The translations under genes and the position numbers were made by a program. A stretch of 64,000 nt of DNA from Anaerolineales bacterium (lineage in GTDB: Bacteria > Chloroflexota > Anaerolineae > Anaerolineales > UBA4823). Below, piece after piece: positions 26,376 to 35,113 of the stretch (the stretch's first letter is position 1; each line of letters starts with the position of its first letter). The stretch lies in contig JAFGJM010000041.1 of NCBI GenBank assembly GCA_016929095.1, positions 29,482 to 93,481 on the forward strand, read 5' to 3'. The notes beneath the pieces were generated by a model, which was not told where the DNA came from, did not search any database, and saw nothing but the letters and a program-made list of their open reading frames with translations.

Positions 26376-26930
26376 ATGGGCTTAAAACCTGACCACTGGA
26401 TCCGAAAAATGGCGCTGGAACATAAAATGATCGAACCCTTTGCTGATAGCCAGGTGCGCAACGGCGTGATTTCCTATGGCGTATCCTCCTATGGCTATGA
26501 TATCCGCGTGGCGAATGAATTCAAAATCTTCACCAATGTCTATTCGGCGGTGGTAGACCCCAAACACTTCGATCCGCAATCCATGGTGGATTTCAAGGGT
26601 GATGTATGTGTTATCCCGCCCAATTCGTTTGCCCTGGCGCGCACGATTGAATATTTCCGCATACCCCGAAATGTACTCACGGTGTGTTTGGGAAAAAGCA
26701 CCTATGCCCGCTGTGGGATTATCGTCAATGTGACTCCCTTCGAACCGGAGTGGGAAGGGTTCGTGACCCTGGAGATTTCCAATACCACCCCGCTGCCCGC
26801 TCGAATCTATGCCAATGAAGGCATAGCTCAGGTGCTCTTCTTCGAAGCCGATGAGATGTGCGATGTCTCTTACGCGGATAAAAAAGGGAAATACCAGAAA
26901 CAGCAAGATATCGTTTTGCCCAAATTATAG
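26376..26930 (+). CDS. dcd: dCTP deaminase
   Basis: 184 aa, the trimeric dUTPase-fold deaminase. Motifs are [17 protein letters not shown], the [10 protein letters not shown] nucleotide-binding segment, and [17 protein letters not shown] with the catalytic Glu, then [11 protein letters not shown]. It converts dCTP to dUTP for thymidylate synthesis; whether it also has dUTPase activity is not clear. GAGGTG lies eight bases upstream of ATG 26376. Confidence 0.95.
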   Translation: MGLKPDHWIRKMALEHKMIEPFADSQVRNGVISYGVSSYGYDIRVANEFKIFTNVYSAVVDPKHFDPQSMVDFKGDVCVIPPNSFALARTIEYFRIPRNVLTVCLGKSTYARCGIIVNVTPFEPEWEGFVTLEISNTTPLPARIYANEGIAQVLFFEADEMCDVSYADKKGKYQKQQDIVLPKL

Positions 26931-27185
26931 ATATCCAGCCAGCGATTAGATTTGCCGGCTTGTTTCAAGAGCACCAGCAGGATTATTTATGTAAAATTAG
27001 TCTACCGGATTTTTTATATAACAGGTATAATTTTCCATCGGAATATTAAAAATATTAGTAAAAAAGCTTTATGTGAAACGGGCATGGTTGTATTCTTGAT
27101 TACATAAATGCCTGTTTTTTTTGATATCTATAGGGTTGGTTTTTTCAATTGGATATGCCATCTGGCAATTAGAGAGGAACAAGCC

Positions 27186-28049
27186 ATGAAAATTGTTACC
27201 GATTGTGGTGCGGATATGCCCGCTGATGAGTTAAAGGCGCTGGGTATTACGGAAGCGCCGCTCTATATTCAATTTCCCGAAGGTGAGATCAGTTCAGCCG
27301 ATATTTCTATCGATGATTTTTACCGGCGTTTAGAAGCGATGTTCCCCAATTTGCCTACGACCGCCCAACCTTCCAGCGGGTTATTTCATCAGCTTTACGA
27401 GAGTCTATTGGTCGATGATTCTCAAGTATTATCTATTCATATATCCTCTGGCTTGAGTGGTACCGTAAACTCCGCAGAAAATGGCAAGGAAAAACTTTCT
27501 TCACCTGAAAAAGTATCGATTTGGGATACCATGACGCTTTCCGGCGGACAGCGCTTTCAGGTAATGGCTGCGGCATTAGCGGCGAAAGCTGGTTGGGCAT
27601 GGCAAGCGATCCAAAAACGGCTGGAGGACATTCGAGAAAACACCGAGGTCGTTTATACATTGGATACATTAGAGTATCTGGCGCGAGGCGGTCGAATTGG
27701 CCGGGTACAGGCGCTGGCAGGCGCTCTCCTGCATATCAAACCGATTATCCGTGTAGACCATGCAGATGGAAAATATAGCACTGTTAGCCAAACCCGCACC
27801 ATATCCCGAGCATTAGCGGCTATTGGTGATCATCTTCAAAAGATGTATGATCACAAACCACTCTGGGTCAATATTTTGCATGGCAGCTTTGCAGACAAAG
27901 CCGAAGAATTAACCAAACAACTCAATGAGCGCTTGAATATCGCTAAACTTGAAAAAATGCGAATTTCGCCAGTGTTGGGTGTGCACACCGGTCCGGGCAT
28001 TGTTGGCGCAGCCGTTGTTCCGATAGAACTGATGAAGGATTTGCTCTAG
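27186..28049 (+). CDS. DegV-family fatty-acid-binding protein
   Basis: 287 aa from ATG 27186 (MKIVTDCGADMP), with GAGAGG upstream; the longer frame from 27108 adds unrelated residues. DegV features are TAQPSSGLF, IHISSGLSGTVNSA, TLEYLARGGRIGRVQA and a C-terminal HTGPGIVGAAV. Family members bind a fatty acid; FakB proteins present it to the kinase FakA for phosphorylation. No fakA is adjacent. Confidence 0.9.
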   Translation: MKIVTDCGADMPADELKALGITEAPLYIQFPEGEISSADISIDDFYRRLEAMFPNLPTTAQPSSGLFHQLYESLLVDDSQVLSIHISSGLSGTVNSAENGKEKLSSPEKVSIWDTMTLSGGQRFQVMAAALAAKAGWAWQAIQKRLEDIRENTEVVYTLDTLEYLARGGRIGRVQALAGALLHIKPIIRVDHADGKYSTVSQTRTISRALAAIGDHLQKMYDHKPLWVNILHGSFADKAEELTKQLNERLNIAKLEKMRISPVLGVHTGPGIVGAAVVPIELMKDLL

Positions 28050-28130
28050 CGCTTTATAAGTTCCCACAAAGAGCCATTCCGTACTAAAAAATCGCTAAAA
28101 ACAAAACGCTCACAATTGACAGCGGTTTAT

Positions 28131-29033
28131 TTAATCCCCTAAACTTTTCCGCTCTTGAACTTCCAGCCACCCTGCTCCGAGTAAGGTGGCTAATCCTTTT
28201 TGGAGCAAGTTGATATTTGTTAAAGCGATCAGAAGAAACGGACCCATGGCCAACATCCCGGTTAATGCCACTTCGGGGCGGCGTAATACGGTGACTGCAA
28301 CGCCAAATGAAGTCATAAACAGGGATGCGTATAATGTAATCGGTCCGGTAATGGATAGATGCAATGACCGGACAGGGGTTTTAACCGTGTCATAGATGAA
28401 GCGGTAGATAAGATTGATAACGAAAGATACTCCCAGCCATCCCAGGAAATTTTGAATGGGAACACCATTATTCAAATATGGCATATACGATCCGCCTTCA
28501 TGCCAAACCCACCAGCCTTCATTAACTGCAATCGGATCGATCATCATATCCCAGGCGGTGGTTGCCAGTGAGCCAATGCCTGCCAGCCAAAGATGTAATG
28601 GGAGTCGTTTAATCCAATTCTTGTGATAAGTTGCTTGGGAAGGCGCCAAAATATCGGTGATACAAAAAGCAGCATATACGATGGGTTCCCATGCCAGAGC
28701 GGCCAGCAGCGGGACGCCGAAAATTTGCACCCCCAACACAGCGGTGTAATGATAACTGCCAAAAATCAAGCCGAAATTGACACCCAGGGCTTCGGCGGTA
28801 AATGAGATAATAAATGACGCCGTCAGCATCAGTACCGCACGTTGCCAGCCCTTGGTGATAATCGCGTGCCAGGCAACAAAAACAAACAAAGCACACACAT
28901 AGCCAATTAAGTAATCAACGCTAAAAGGAAGATGCCAGTGTAATAAGTCATTCAATACGATTAAACTGATCGCGATCAGGGTAACCATCGCCAGGTAAAC
29001 GAATGGGGCATGTCCTTGATGATCATTGTTCAT
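28131..29033 (-). CDS. CruF-like carotenoid biosynthesis membrane protein (DUF422)
   Basis: 300 aa with about seven membrane helices. DUF422 features include EALGVNFGLIFGSYHYT, GVPLLAALAWEPIVYA, TTAWDMMIDPIAVNEGWW and GVPIQNFLGW. CruF-type enzymes hydrate the C-1' double bond of carotenoids. Start set at ATG 29033: GGAGG lies ten bases upstream, and the start overlaps the upstream stop as ATGA. The 12 extra upstream residues are not needed. Translationally coupled to the reductase gene. Confidence 0.8.
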   Translation of the reverse strand: MNNDHQGHAPFVYLAMVTLIAISLIVLNDLLHWHLPFSVDYLIGYVCALFVFVAWHAIITKGWQRAVLMLTASFIISFTAEALGVNFGLIFGSYHYTAVLGVQIFGVPLLAALAWEPIVYAAFCITDILAPSQATYHKNWIKRLPLHLWLAGIGSLATTAWDMMIDPIAVNEGWWVWHEGGSYMPYLNNGVPIQNFLGWLGVSFVINLIYRFIYDTVKTPVRSLHLSITGPITLYASLFMTSFGVAVTVLRRPEVALTGMLAMGPFLLIALTNINLLQKGLATLLGAGWLEVQERKSLGD

Positions 29034-30211
29034 GGTTGGCTTCCTCCATAAGATATTGCTTGCCACCAAATACGAGGCATCGATTGTAATAATAAGCGGT
29101 TCACAGCATCGAAAGTGTAATCACCGCGTATCGTACCAAAGATCAAATTCTGCATAAGACTACTCTTACTGATCAAATGCGAGCCATACCGTGGGAACTG
29201 GTAAACAAGATTGGCGAGACGCCGGGCATAAGCTAATTGTTGCACAATCTCCGAATTGATTCTTTGGGTATAACACTTTAAATCTGCTTGCCCCTGACTT
29301 AATAATTCTTCAATCACGGTCGCTGCGATACGCGCGCTGGCAACGGCGTAGTACAGTCCTTCTCCCAGCCAGGGGTCTGCCAGATTAGCCGCATCACCCA
29401 GAAGCAATACCCGACCCTGGTGTAGCGTATTGAATACCCCCCCCAGAGGTATTTGGTGCCCCCGCATGCTAAGCTGGCATGGTTGATTTAACACCGGTTG
29501 GCAGTCGATGAAGTGTTGCAACGATTGGCGTAAATCCGATACTTTTCCTGTTGTTGCATGATAGATGCCTACGGAGAGATGGTCGCTTTTTGGAAAAATC
29601 CATCCATAGCCGTGCGGAATAGCGCCAAAATCAAAGGTGGCAAATTGGCCTTGTTCGTCCATGGCATGGGGTGACACTTCGATTTCGGCTTCGATCGCGG
29701 TTCCTACCTCTCTCGATTGCAGCATACCCAACAATCTGGCGACTGTGCTGTTGACTCCATCAGCGCCAGCCATGAATAATCCGGTGAAATTACCGGCATT
29801 GGTATGCACCGTCACGTAATCAGGCTGCTGGTCGATCCGCTCTACCGGCGATGCTTCAATGAGTTCAGCCCCCGCCCGTAAGGCTTCTTGTGTCAGGAAA
29901 TGGTCGAAAGAATCCCGCATTACCAGCCAGGCGAACGGTCGTTTCACCAGGGTTTTTAATAATGGCGCGCCCTCGAATGTGACGATCCCTCCGCTGGCTT
30001 CCTTATTCAGCGCAGGGGTGACATCAAAAGGTAGATTCTCCACCGTTTTATATGTTACCCCGCCGCCGCAGGTCTTGTAGCGGGGTAAACGGGCTTTTTC
30101 TAAGATCAAAACTCTCAAGCCGATTTTGGCAAGTAAATATGCCAGCACAGCCCCTGCCGGGCCTGCCCCAACGATTATGATGTCATATATTTTTTTGGTT
30201 TGATGGGACAT
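29030..30211 (-). CDS. Geranylgeranyl-reductase-family FAD-dependent oxidoreductase
   Basis: 393 aa. The N-terminal Rossmann motif is IIIVGAGPAGAVLAYLLAK. KTCGGGV follows in the family position near residue 50, and the second FAD motif is GDAANLADPWLGEGLYYA. Members reduce isoprenoid double bonds (chlorophyll or lipid side chains) or act on carotenoids. The coupled CruF-like gene points to isoprenoid or carotenoid substrates. No crtB or crtI is in the window, so the pathway is incomplete here. Confidence 0.85.
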   Translation of the reverse strand: MSHQTKKIYDIIIVGAGPAGAVLAYLLAKIGLRVLILEKARLPRYKTCGGGVTYKTVENLPFDVTPALNKEASGGIVTFEGAPLLKTLVKRPFAWLVMRDSFDHFLTQEALRAGAELIEASPVERIDQQPDYVTVHTNAGNFTGLFMAGADGVNSTVARLLGMLQSREVGTAIEAEIEVSPHAMDEQGQFATFDFGAIPHGYGWIFPKSDHLSVGIYHATTGKVSDLRQSLQHFIDCQPVLNQPCQLSMRGHQIPLGGVFNTLHQGRVLLLGDAANLADPWLGEGLYYAVASARIAATVIEELLSQGQADLKCYTQRINSEIVQQLAYARRLANLVYQFPRYGSHLISKSSLMQNLIFGTIRGDYTFDAVNRLLLQSMPRIWWQAISYGGSQP

Positions 30212-30550
30212 AGAATTATGATAATAAAATTCGATATGTATCCAGGTTTAGATTAATAAAACCAATTCATGTATTTATAAACTTTATTTTCCGGAACCGA
30301 ATCTCGATCGTCGGGATAATCCATTTTAGCCGATTTTATTGTCACATGGGATAAGGTGTTTGTCAACTTGTTTATCTAATTGCCTTGCGAGGCATTCTTA
30401 TCTTGTGGGATAATGTGTGGAGCAGGAAAGGTAATTTGGTGTTGGATAGAACATATATAATTATTGAGTAAATTTAGCAAGATCTTGATGCTATTCCTAA
30501 CATCTGATTGACTGATACCTGATTACCTTATATTGACCATAGGAGTATAT
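30212..30550. other. Intergenic region between the reductase and the glycan operon
   Basis: No gene in 339 bases. GGGATAA occurs three times (30313, 30348, 30407); the last two extend to GGGATAAnGTGT. A weak promoter may be TTGCGA at 30386-30391 with GATAAT at 30410-30415. The ribosome-binding AGGAG for the next gene is at the right end. The repeated word could be an operator, but only the repetition is visible. Confidence 0.35.
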
Positions 30551-31834
30551 ATGCAATTCGAGAAAATATGCGTGTTGGGGTTGGGATACATTGGCTTACC
30601 CACAGCCAGTACGATTGCCAATCAAGGCGTGCAAGTGATTGGTGTGGATGTGAACCCCGTTATTGTGGATACTTTGCGTAATGGCGGTTTGCATCTTCAC
30701 GAACCGGGATTGCGTACCCTGGTGCAGGCAGCCCTGGCTTCTGGTAAACTGACCATCAATGATAAACCGGAAAACGCGGATGCCTTTATCATTGCAGTGC
30801 CCACGCCTTTTTATGGAAATAAACAAGCGGATATGCGCGCCGTCAAATCGGCAGCAGAAGCAATCGTACCATATATACAAACAGGGAACCTGGTGATACT
30901 GGAATCGACTTCCCCGCCACGTACTACCCTGGACATTGTGGCGCCGATTCTGGCAAAAAGCGGGTTAAAACCCGGCGAGGATTTCTACCTGGCGTATTCA
31001 CCCGAACGGGTTCTGCCTGGGCAAATTTTGCGTGAACTGATCGATAATGCGCGCGTCATTGGGGGGATCAATAAAGAATCTGCCGAAGCCGGGAAAGCTT
31101 TATATGCCATTTTTTCACGGGGTGAGATCATCATGACTGATTCGACTACCGCAGAAATGGTCAAGCTGATGGAAAATACCTATCGAGATGTTAATATCGC
31201 GGTCGCTAATGAATTCTCTCGCCTGGCGCAGCGCTTTGGTATTGATGTTTGGGAAGCCATTGCCATCGCCAACCGCCACCCGCGCGTGAAAATTCTGCAG
31301 CCCGGACCAGGCGTGGGAGGGCACTGCATCAGCGTAGATCCCTGGTTCCTGGTAGAAGCAGCCCCTGATATTACGCCGCTCATACACACAGCCCGCAAAG
31401 TCAATGATAGCCAGCCGCAGGTTGTGGTAGACCTCATCCAGCGGGTTGCCAAAGAATTGAAAGGCTGCCGTGTGACTTTGTTAGGCTTATCCTATAAGCC
31501 TGATGTGGATGATATCCGTGAAAGCCCGGCTCTGGAAGTGGTTTCCATTTTAGCCGAAGCCGGAACGCTGGTTACCGTGTATGAGCCGTTTAAGAAAGCA
31601 GTGGATCTGGCAGAAAATGTCATATTGGCGCCTTCTTTGGAAGATGCAATCCGCAATACCGATGTGATTGTACTTCTGGTAGCTCATACACAATTTTTAG
31701 AATTAGAAGCCAGCTATTTGGCGGACCACACCCGCTGCCGATTATTGGTGGATACCGTCAATGGATGGCGTGCTCCGGAATGGACCTCAACCGGATTTAA
31801 GATATATCGATTGGGCGTTGGGAAACAGGCATGA
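30551..31834 (+). CDS. wecC: Nucleotide-sugar dehydrogenase (UDP-ManNAc dehydrogenase type)
   Basis: 427 aa from ATG 30551 (AGGAG upstream). NAD-binding motif VLGLGYIGLPTAS, then AVPTPF, SPERVLPG, MKxxENTYRDVNIA-like MVKLMENTYRDVNIAVANE, the catalytic Cys in GPGVGGHCISVDPWF, and LLGLSYKPDVDDIRESPA. PWFLVE after the Cys favours WecC (UDP-N-acetyl-D-mannosamine 6-dehydrogenase) over UDP-glucose dehydrogenase. It overlaps wecB by ATGA, and together they would make UDP-ManNAcA from UDP-GlcNAc. Confidence 0.85.
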   Translation: MQFEKICVLGLGYIGLPTASTIANQGVQVIGVDVNPVIVDTLRNGGLHLHEPGLRTLVQAALASGKLTINDKPENADAFIIAVPTPFYGNKQADMRAVKSAAEAIVPYIQTGNLVILESTSPPRTTLDIVAPILAKSGLKPGEDFYLAYSPERVLPGQILRELIDNARVIGGINKESAEAGKALYAIFSRGEIIMTDSTTAEMVKLMENTYRDVNIAVANEFSRLAQRFGIDVWEAIAIANRHPRVKILQPGPGVGGHCISVDPWFLVEAAPDITPLIHTARKVNDSQPQVVVDLIQRVAKELKGCRVTLLGLSYKPDVDDIRESPALEVVSILAEAGTLVTVYEPFKKAVDLAENVILAPSLEDAIRNTDVIVLLVAHTQFLELEASYLADHTRCRLLVDTVNGWRAPEWTSTGFKIYRLGVGKQA

Positions 31835-32982
31835 CGCCTTTGCGTATTCTCTCTGTATTCGGCACTCGTCCCGAAGCCATAAAAATGGCGCCGGTCGTGC
31901 AGGCACTCGCGCGCATCCCGAATGTCGAATCGCTGGTGTGTGTGACCGCCCAGCACCGCCAGATGTTGGACCAGGTACTCGATTTATTTCAAATTTTTCC
32001 GGATGAAGATTTGGATTTGATGCGCCCGAACCAATCGCTGGCGTCGTTGACCGCTTCCGTGTTCACTTATATCGATCCGGTGTTTGAAAAATTAAAACCG
32101 GATTGGGTGCTCATACAGGGTGATACCACTACGGTTATGGCAACTGCTCTAACAGCATTCTATCGCCGGATACGTATTGGGCATGTCGAGGCCGGCTTAC
32201 GCACCGGGGATAAATGGCAGCCTTTTCCTGAAGAAGTGAACCGTCATGTAGCCGGGGTAGTAACCGATTTGCATTTTGCCCCCACGGAATGGGCGCAGCA
32301 GAACCTGTTGAAAGAAAATATCCCAGCCAGGCAGATTGTGGTCACCGGTAATACAGTCATCGATGCGCTGCACCTGATCGCCAAACTGCCCACACCAGCC
32401 GATACACTTACGCTTCTGCAACAAAAGGGCATACTATCTTCGGACAGCCAGGGTGAAAAGACGGATAAAAAATTGGTGTTGATCACTGCCCATCGAAGGG
32501 AAAATTTCGGGGTGCCCTTGGAAAATATCTGTAATGCCATACGGACCTTAGCCAATCATTATGGGAATACCGCCCATTTTATCTACCCGGTTCACCTTAA
32601 TCCCAACGTGCAGAAGCCCGTAAAAAGGATATTAGGAAATATCCCCAATGTTTCATTATTACCACCTATGGATTACTTGCCCTGGGTGCATTTGCTAAAA
32701 TATGCCACATTGGTGCTGACTGATTCGGGCGGCATTCAGGAAGAAGCCCCCGGATTAGGTGTGCCGGTTTTAGTCATGCGCGAGGTGACTGAGCGCCCGG
32801 AAGGCGTTGAAGCGGGGACGGTGCGTCTGGTTGGCGCTGACCAGGATCGAATCGTATCCGAGTCTCGGCGTCTATTGGATGACCCTGATGCGCATGCCCG
32901 GATGGCTCTCGCTGTGAATCCTTATGGCGATGGGCATGCCGCCGAACGTATCGTGAAAGCACTATTGGATTACGAAAAATAA
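31831..32982 (+). CDS. wecB: UDP-N-acetylglucosamine 2-epimerase (non-hydrolysing)
   Basis: 383 aa. Signature segments are FGTRPEAIKMAPV, VLVQGDTT-like VLIQGDTTTVMA, HVEAGLRTGDKWQPFPEEVNR, TAHRREN, and LTDSGGIQEEAPGLGVPVLVMREVTERPEGVEAGT. It interconverts UDP-GlcNAc and UDP-ManNAc, feeding the upstream dehydrogenase. It starts inside the upstream stop codon. Next gene 35 bases downstream. Confidence 0.93.
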   Translation: MTPLRILSVFGTRPEAIKMAPVVQALARIPNVESLVCVTAQHRQMLDQVLDLFQIFPDEDLDLMRPNQSLASLTASVFTYIDPVFEKLKPDWVLIQGDTTTVMATALTAFYRRIRIGHVEAGLRTGDKWQPFPEEVNRHVAGVVTDLHFAPTEWAQQNLLKENIPARQIVVTGNTVIDALHLIAKLPTPADTLTLLQQKGILSSDSQGEKTDKKLVLITAHRRENFGVPLENICNAIRTLANHYGNTAHFIYPVHLNPNVQKPVKRILGNIPNVSLLPPMDYLPWVHLLKYATLVLTDSGGIQEEAPGLGVPVLVMREVTERPEGVEAGTVRLVGADQDRIVSESRRLLDDPDAHARMALAVNPYGDGHAAERIVKALLDYEK

Positions 32983-33017
32983 GGCCATAATTATTATTTT
33001 ATTGATGAGCGATTATT

Positions 33018-33458
33018 ATGGATTTTTACACTTCCCTGGTTTATGCTCGAAATTCGCCATTGGTGGGTAAGCTGGCATACTACCTGTTAAAACTGCTTGG
33101 AGCGGAAATCCCTTGTTCGGTGCCCATCGGTGAAGGTTTCGAATTGGCGCATGGTGGTTTTGGCGTGGTTATTCATTCGAAGACTAGCATCGGCAAGCGG
33201 GTTAAGATATATCCGGGGGTGGGCACCGGGCGGTCAGATATTCAGCATCCCATATCGCAATCGAAGTTTGAAGGTATCGTGATCGAGGATGATGTCATCT
33301 TATCCCCAGGCGCCAAAATTTTATGTAAAGAAGGTATCTTGCGAGTGGGGAAAGGCTGTGTAATCGGCGCGAATGCTGTATTGCTGAAATCCACCGGTGA
33401 AAATGAGATTTGGGCGGGTATTCCCGCCCAGTGTGTGGGGATGCGCCAGGATCAATGA
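33018..33458 (+). CDS. Serine-acetyltransferase-like hexapeptide-repeat transferase
   Basis: 146 aa, with left-handed beta-helix repeats from about residue 55 (VVIHSKTSIGKRVKIYPGVGTG...IVIEDDVILSPGAKIL...KGCVIGANAVLLKS...WAGIPAQ). It lacks the N-terminal helical domain of CysE and is closer to the short SAT-like transferases found in polysaccharide loci. Likely acetylates a sugar or serine. Its stop overlaps the next start as ATGA. Confidence 0.8.
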   Translation: MDFYTSLVYARNSPLVGKLAYYLLKLLGAEIPCSVPIGEGFELAHGGFGVVIHSKTSIGKRVKIYPGVGTGRSDIQHPISQSKFEGIVIEDDVILSPGAKILCKEGILRVGKGCVIGANAVLLKSTGENEIWAGIPAQCVGMRQDQ

Positions 33459-34528
33459 CTCATCATCAAAAGCCCAGGATATGTGTGGTACCCATGACCC
33501 GCGGCGTGGGAGGGATGGTGTCATTTCGCCATAAGTTGAGCGCCGGGCTCTCCGCACAGGGCATAGAAGTGACGCATGATCTATCCGATACACCCTATCG
33601 ATCGGTTTTAGTCATTGGCGGCACGCGCCATCTGGGGAAATTATGGCGAATTCGCCGACAGGGCATTCCTGTTGTTCAACGATTGGATGGTATGAATTGG
33701 CTGCATCGTGTGCCGGGTTCGCCGCGTTTGTTCAGCACCGGTTTTCGTCATTTTCTGCGTGCAGAATACGGGAATGCGGTCTTATCCTTTATCCGCTCAC
33801 GGCTGGCGACTCATGTGGTATATCAAAGTGAGTTCGTACACGGCTGGTGGGAGCGTATACATGGACTGACCGTAACACCTTTTTCAGTCATCTATAATGG
33901 AGTCGATCTATCGGTTTACACCCCTAATGGCAAGCATCATCGACCAGATGACCGTTACCGGCTTCTTTTGGTTGAAGGCAGCCTGATGGGGGGATACGAA
34001 CTGGGATTACAAAGCGCCATCCGCCTGACTGAAAACCTGAACGAATTGATAAAACAACAAAGTGACCTGTTGCCATTACCGGTCGAATTGGCTGTGGCAG
34101 GGCGTGTGCCGGAAGCTGCCCGCCAGCGTTGGGAGCAATCCACTCAGATAATGTTAAAATGGATCGGATTAGTGGAAAGAGAATGCATTCCGGAATTGGA
34201 CCGTTCAGCGCACCTGTTGTTTTCTGCGGATATCAACGCAGCCTGCCCCAACTCGGTCATCGAAGCCATGGCATGCGGACTGCCTGTGGTGGGGTTTGCC
34301 ACCGGCGCTTTACCCGAATTGGTGCGCAAGAATGCCGGGTGTTTGTCGCCTTATGGCGGCGATCCCTGGCGGTTGGAAACCCCGGATACGCTTTCTTTAG
34401 CGAAAGCGGCTTTGGAAATTCTCTCGAAACAAGAACATTTCCGGCGGGCGGCACGCGTTTGGGCGGAAGCGGAGTTTGGATTGGATAAAATGGTGGAGAG
34501 GTATTTAGAGGTGTTGATGGGAACATAG
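33455..34528 (+). CDS. GT4-family glycosyltransferase
   Basis: 357 aa from ATG 33455, overlapping the previous stop by four bases. GT-B fold. N-terminal CVVPMTRGVGGMVSFRHKLSAGL; the C-terminal nucleotide-sugar site has the ExxxxxxE-type motif in CPNSVIEAMACGLPVVGFATGALPELV. It probably adds one sugar to the operon's surface glycan. The stop codon's last base is also the first base of the DUF559 element end at 34528. Confidence 0.85.
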   Translation: MTHHQKPRICVVPMTRGVGGMVSFRHKLSAGLSAQGIEVTHDLSDTPYRSVLVIGGTRHLGKLWRIRRQGIPVVQRLDGMNWLHRVPGSPRLFSTGFRHFLRAEYGNAVLSFIRSRLATHVVYQSEFVHGWWERIHGLTVTPFSVIYNGVDLSVYTPNGKHHRPDDRYRLLLVEGSLMGGYELGLQSAIRLTENLNELIKQQSDLLPLPVELAVAGRVPEAARQRWEQSTQIMLKWIGLVERECIPELDRSAHLLFSADINAACPNSVIEAMACGLPVVGFATGALPELVRKNAGCLSPYGGDPWRLETPDTLSLAKAALEILSKQEHFRRAARVWAEAEFGLDKMVERYLEVLMGT

Positions 34529-34546
34529 CCCTCATCATCCCCCTTA

Positions 34547-34582
34547 CCCCCTTCTTCTCCCAATTCTGGGAGAAGAAGGGGG
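34547..34582. repeat. Left terminal palindrome of the DUF559 element
   Basis: A perfect 15-bp inverted repeat with a 6-base loop AATTCT; left arm CCCCCTTCTTCTCCC. It could also terminate transcription of the upstream glycosyltransferase, though no T-run follows. Confidence 0.8.
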
Positions 34583-34681
34583 TGTATTCTATTCGATTAC
34601 AATGGATGTCATGTATAAAAAAAACGATCTATAAGAACTCCAGAAAAAGTCCAAATCAGAGCTAAAGAATTACGTAAAAAT

Positions 34682-35011
34682 ATGACTCATGCTGAAAAAT
34701 TGCTTTGGAATCGCCTTCGTAATAAGAATTTACATGGGCTTAAATTTCGGCGTCAGCACCCAATCGGGCCATATATAGCAGATTTCTATTGCGCTTCCCA
34801 TAAGTTAGTTATTGAGATTGATGGCGATCTCCATAAATATCAGGAAAATGAAGATAAACTTCGCACCCAGGAATTTATGAAATACGCTTACCATGTGTTA
34901 CGATTTCAAAATCACGAAATCGAAGAAAATATTGAAAACGTGTTGGCTGAAATCATATCTCAATGCTATAAAATTGATATCAAAAATGCGTCAATTCACA
35001 ATACCAGATAA
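34682..35011 (+). CDS. DUF559 (Vsr-like, PD-(D/E)xK) endonuclease-like protein
   Basis: 109 aa from ATG 34682. The domain reads AEKLLWNRLRNKNLHGLKFRRQHPIGPYIADFYC, then LVIEIDGDLH. D34, E45 and D47 fit a PD-(D/E)xK nuclease core related to Vsr. DUF559 proteins usually begin about 20 residues earlier. Here the same frame upstream encodes IRTPEKVQIRAKELRKN but has no ATG before a TAA at 34616. A run of eight A (34617-34624) after an ATG at 34611 suggests a one-base frameshift, or slippage, at the true start. Flanked by inverted palindromes. Confidence 0.75.
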   Translation: MTHAEKLLWNRLRNKNLHGLKFRRQHPIGPYIADFYCASHKLVIEIDGDLHKYQENEDKLRTQEFMKYAYHVLRFQNHEIEENIENVLAEIISQCYKIDIKNASIHNTR

Positions 35012-35024
35012 TCTCAAGAAAAAC

Positions 35025-35052
35025 CCCCTTCTCCCAATTTTGGGAGAAGGGG
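35025..35052. repeat. Right terminal palindrome of the DUF559 element
   Basis: An 11-bp inverted repeat with a 6-base loop AATTTT; left arm CCCCTTCTCCC. Followed by GTGGGGATGAGGGC, the inverse of the outer left end. It starts 13 bases after the DUF559 stop. Confidence 0.8.
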
Positions 35053-35113
35053 TGGGGATGAGGGCAAAATGGGTGAAATGACATATTTTGCGTGGAAGCT
35101 TTAATTAAATCTC

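Larger units (their letters stand above)
34528..35065 (+). mobile_element. DUF559 nuclease element with inverted palindromic ends
   Basis: A 538-bp unit lying between two genes of a glycan operon. Both ends carry the same motif in opposite orientation: GCCCTCATC at the outside (34528-34536; inverted at 35057-35065), a C-rich stretch, and a hairpin with AATTnT loop (15-bp arms at 34547-34561/34568-34582; 11-bp arms at 35025-35035/35042-35052). The inside holds one DUF559 gene. The end symmetry suggests a small mobile unit or a nuclease with its own palindromic repeat. No target duplication was established. Confidence 0.6.
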
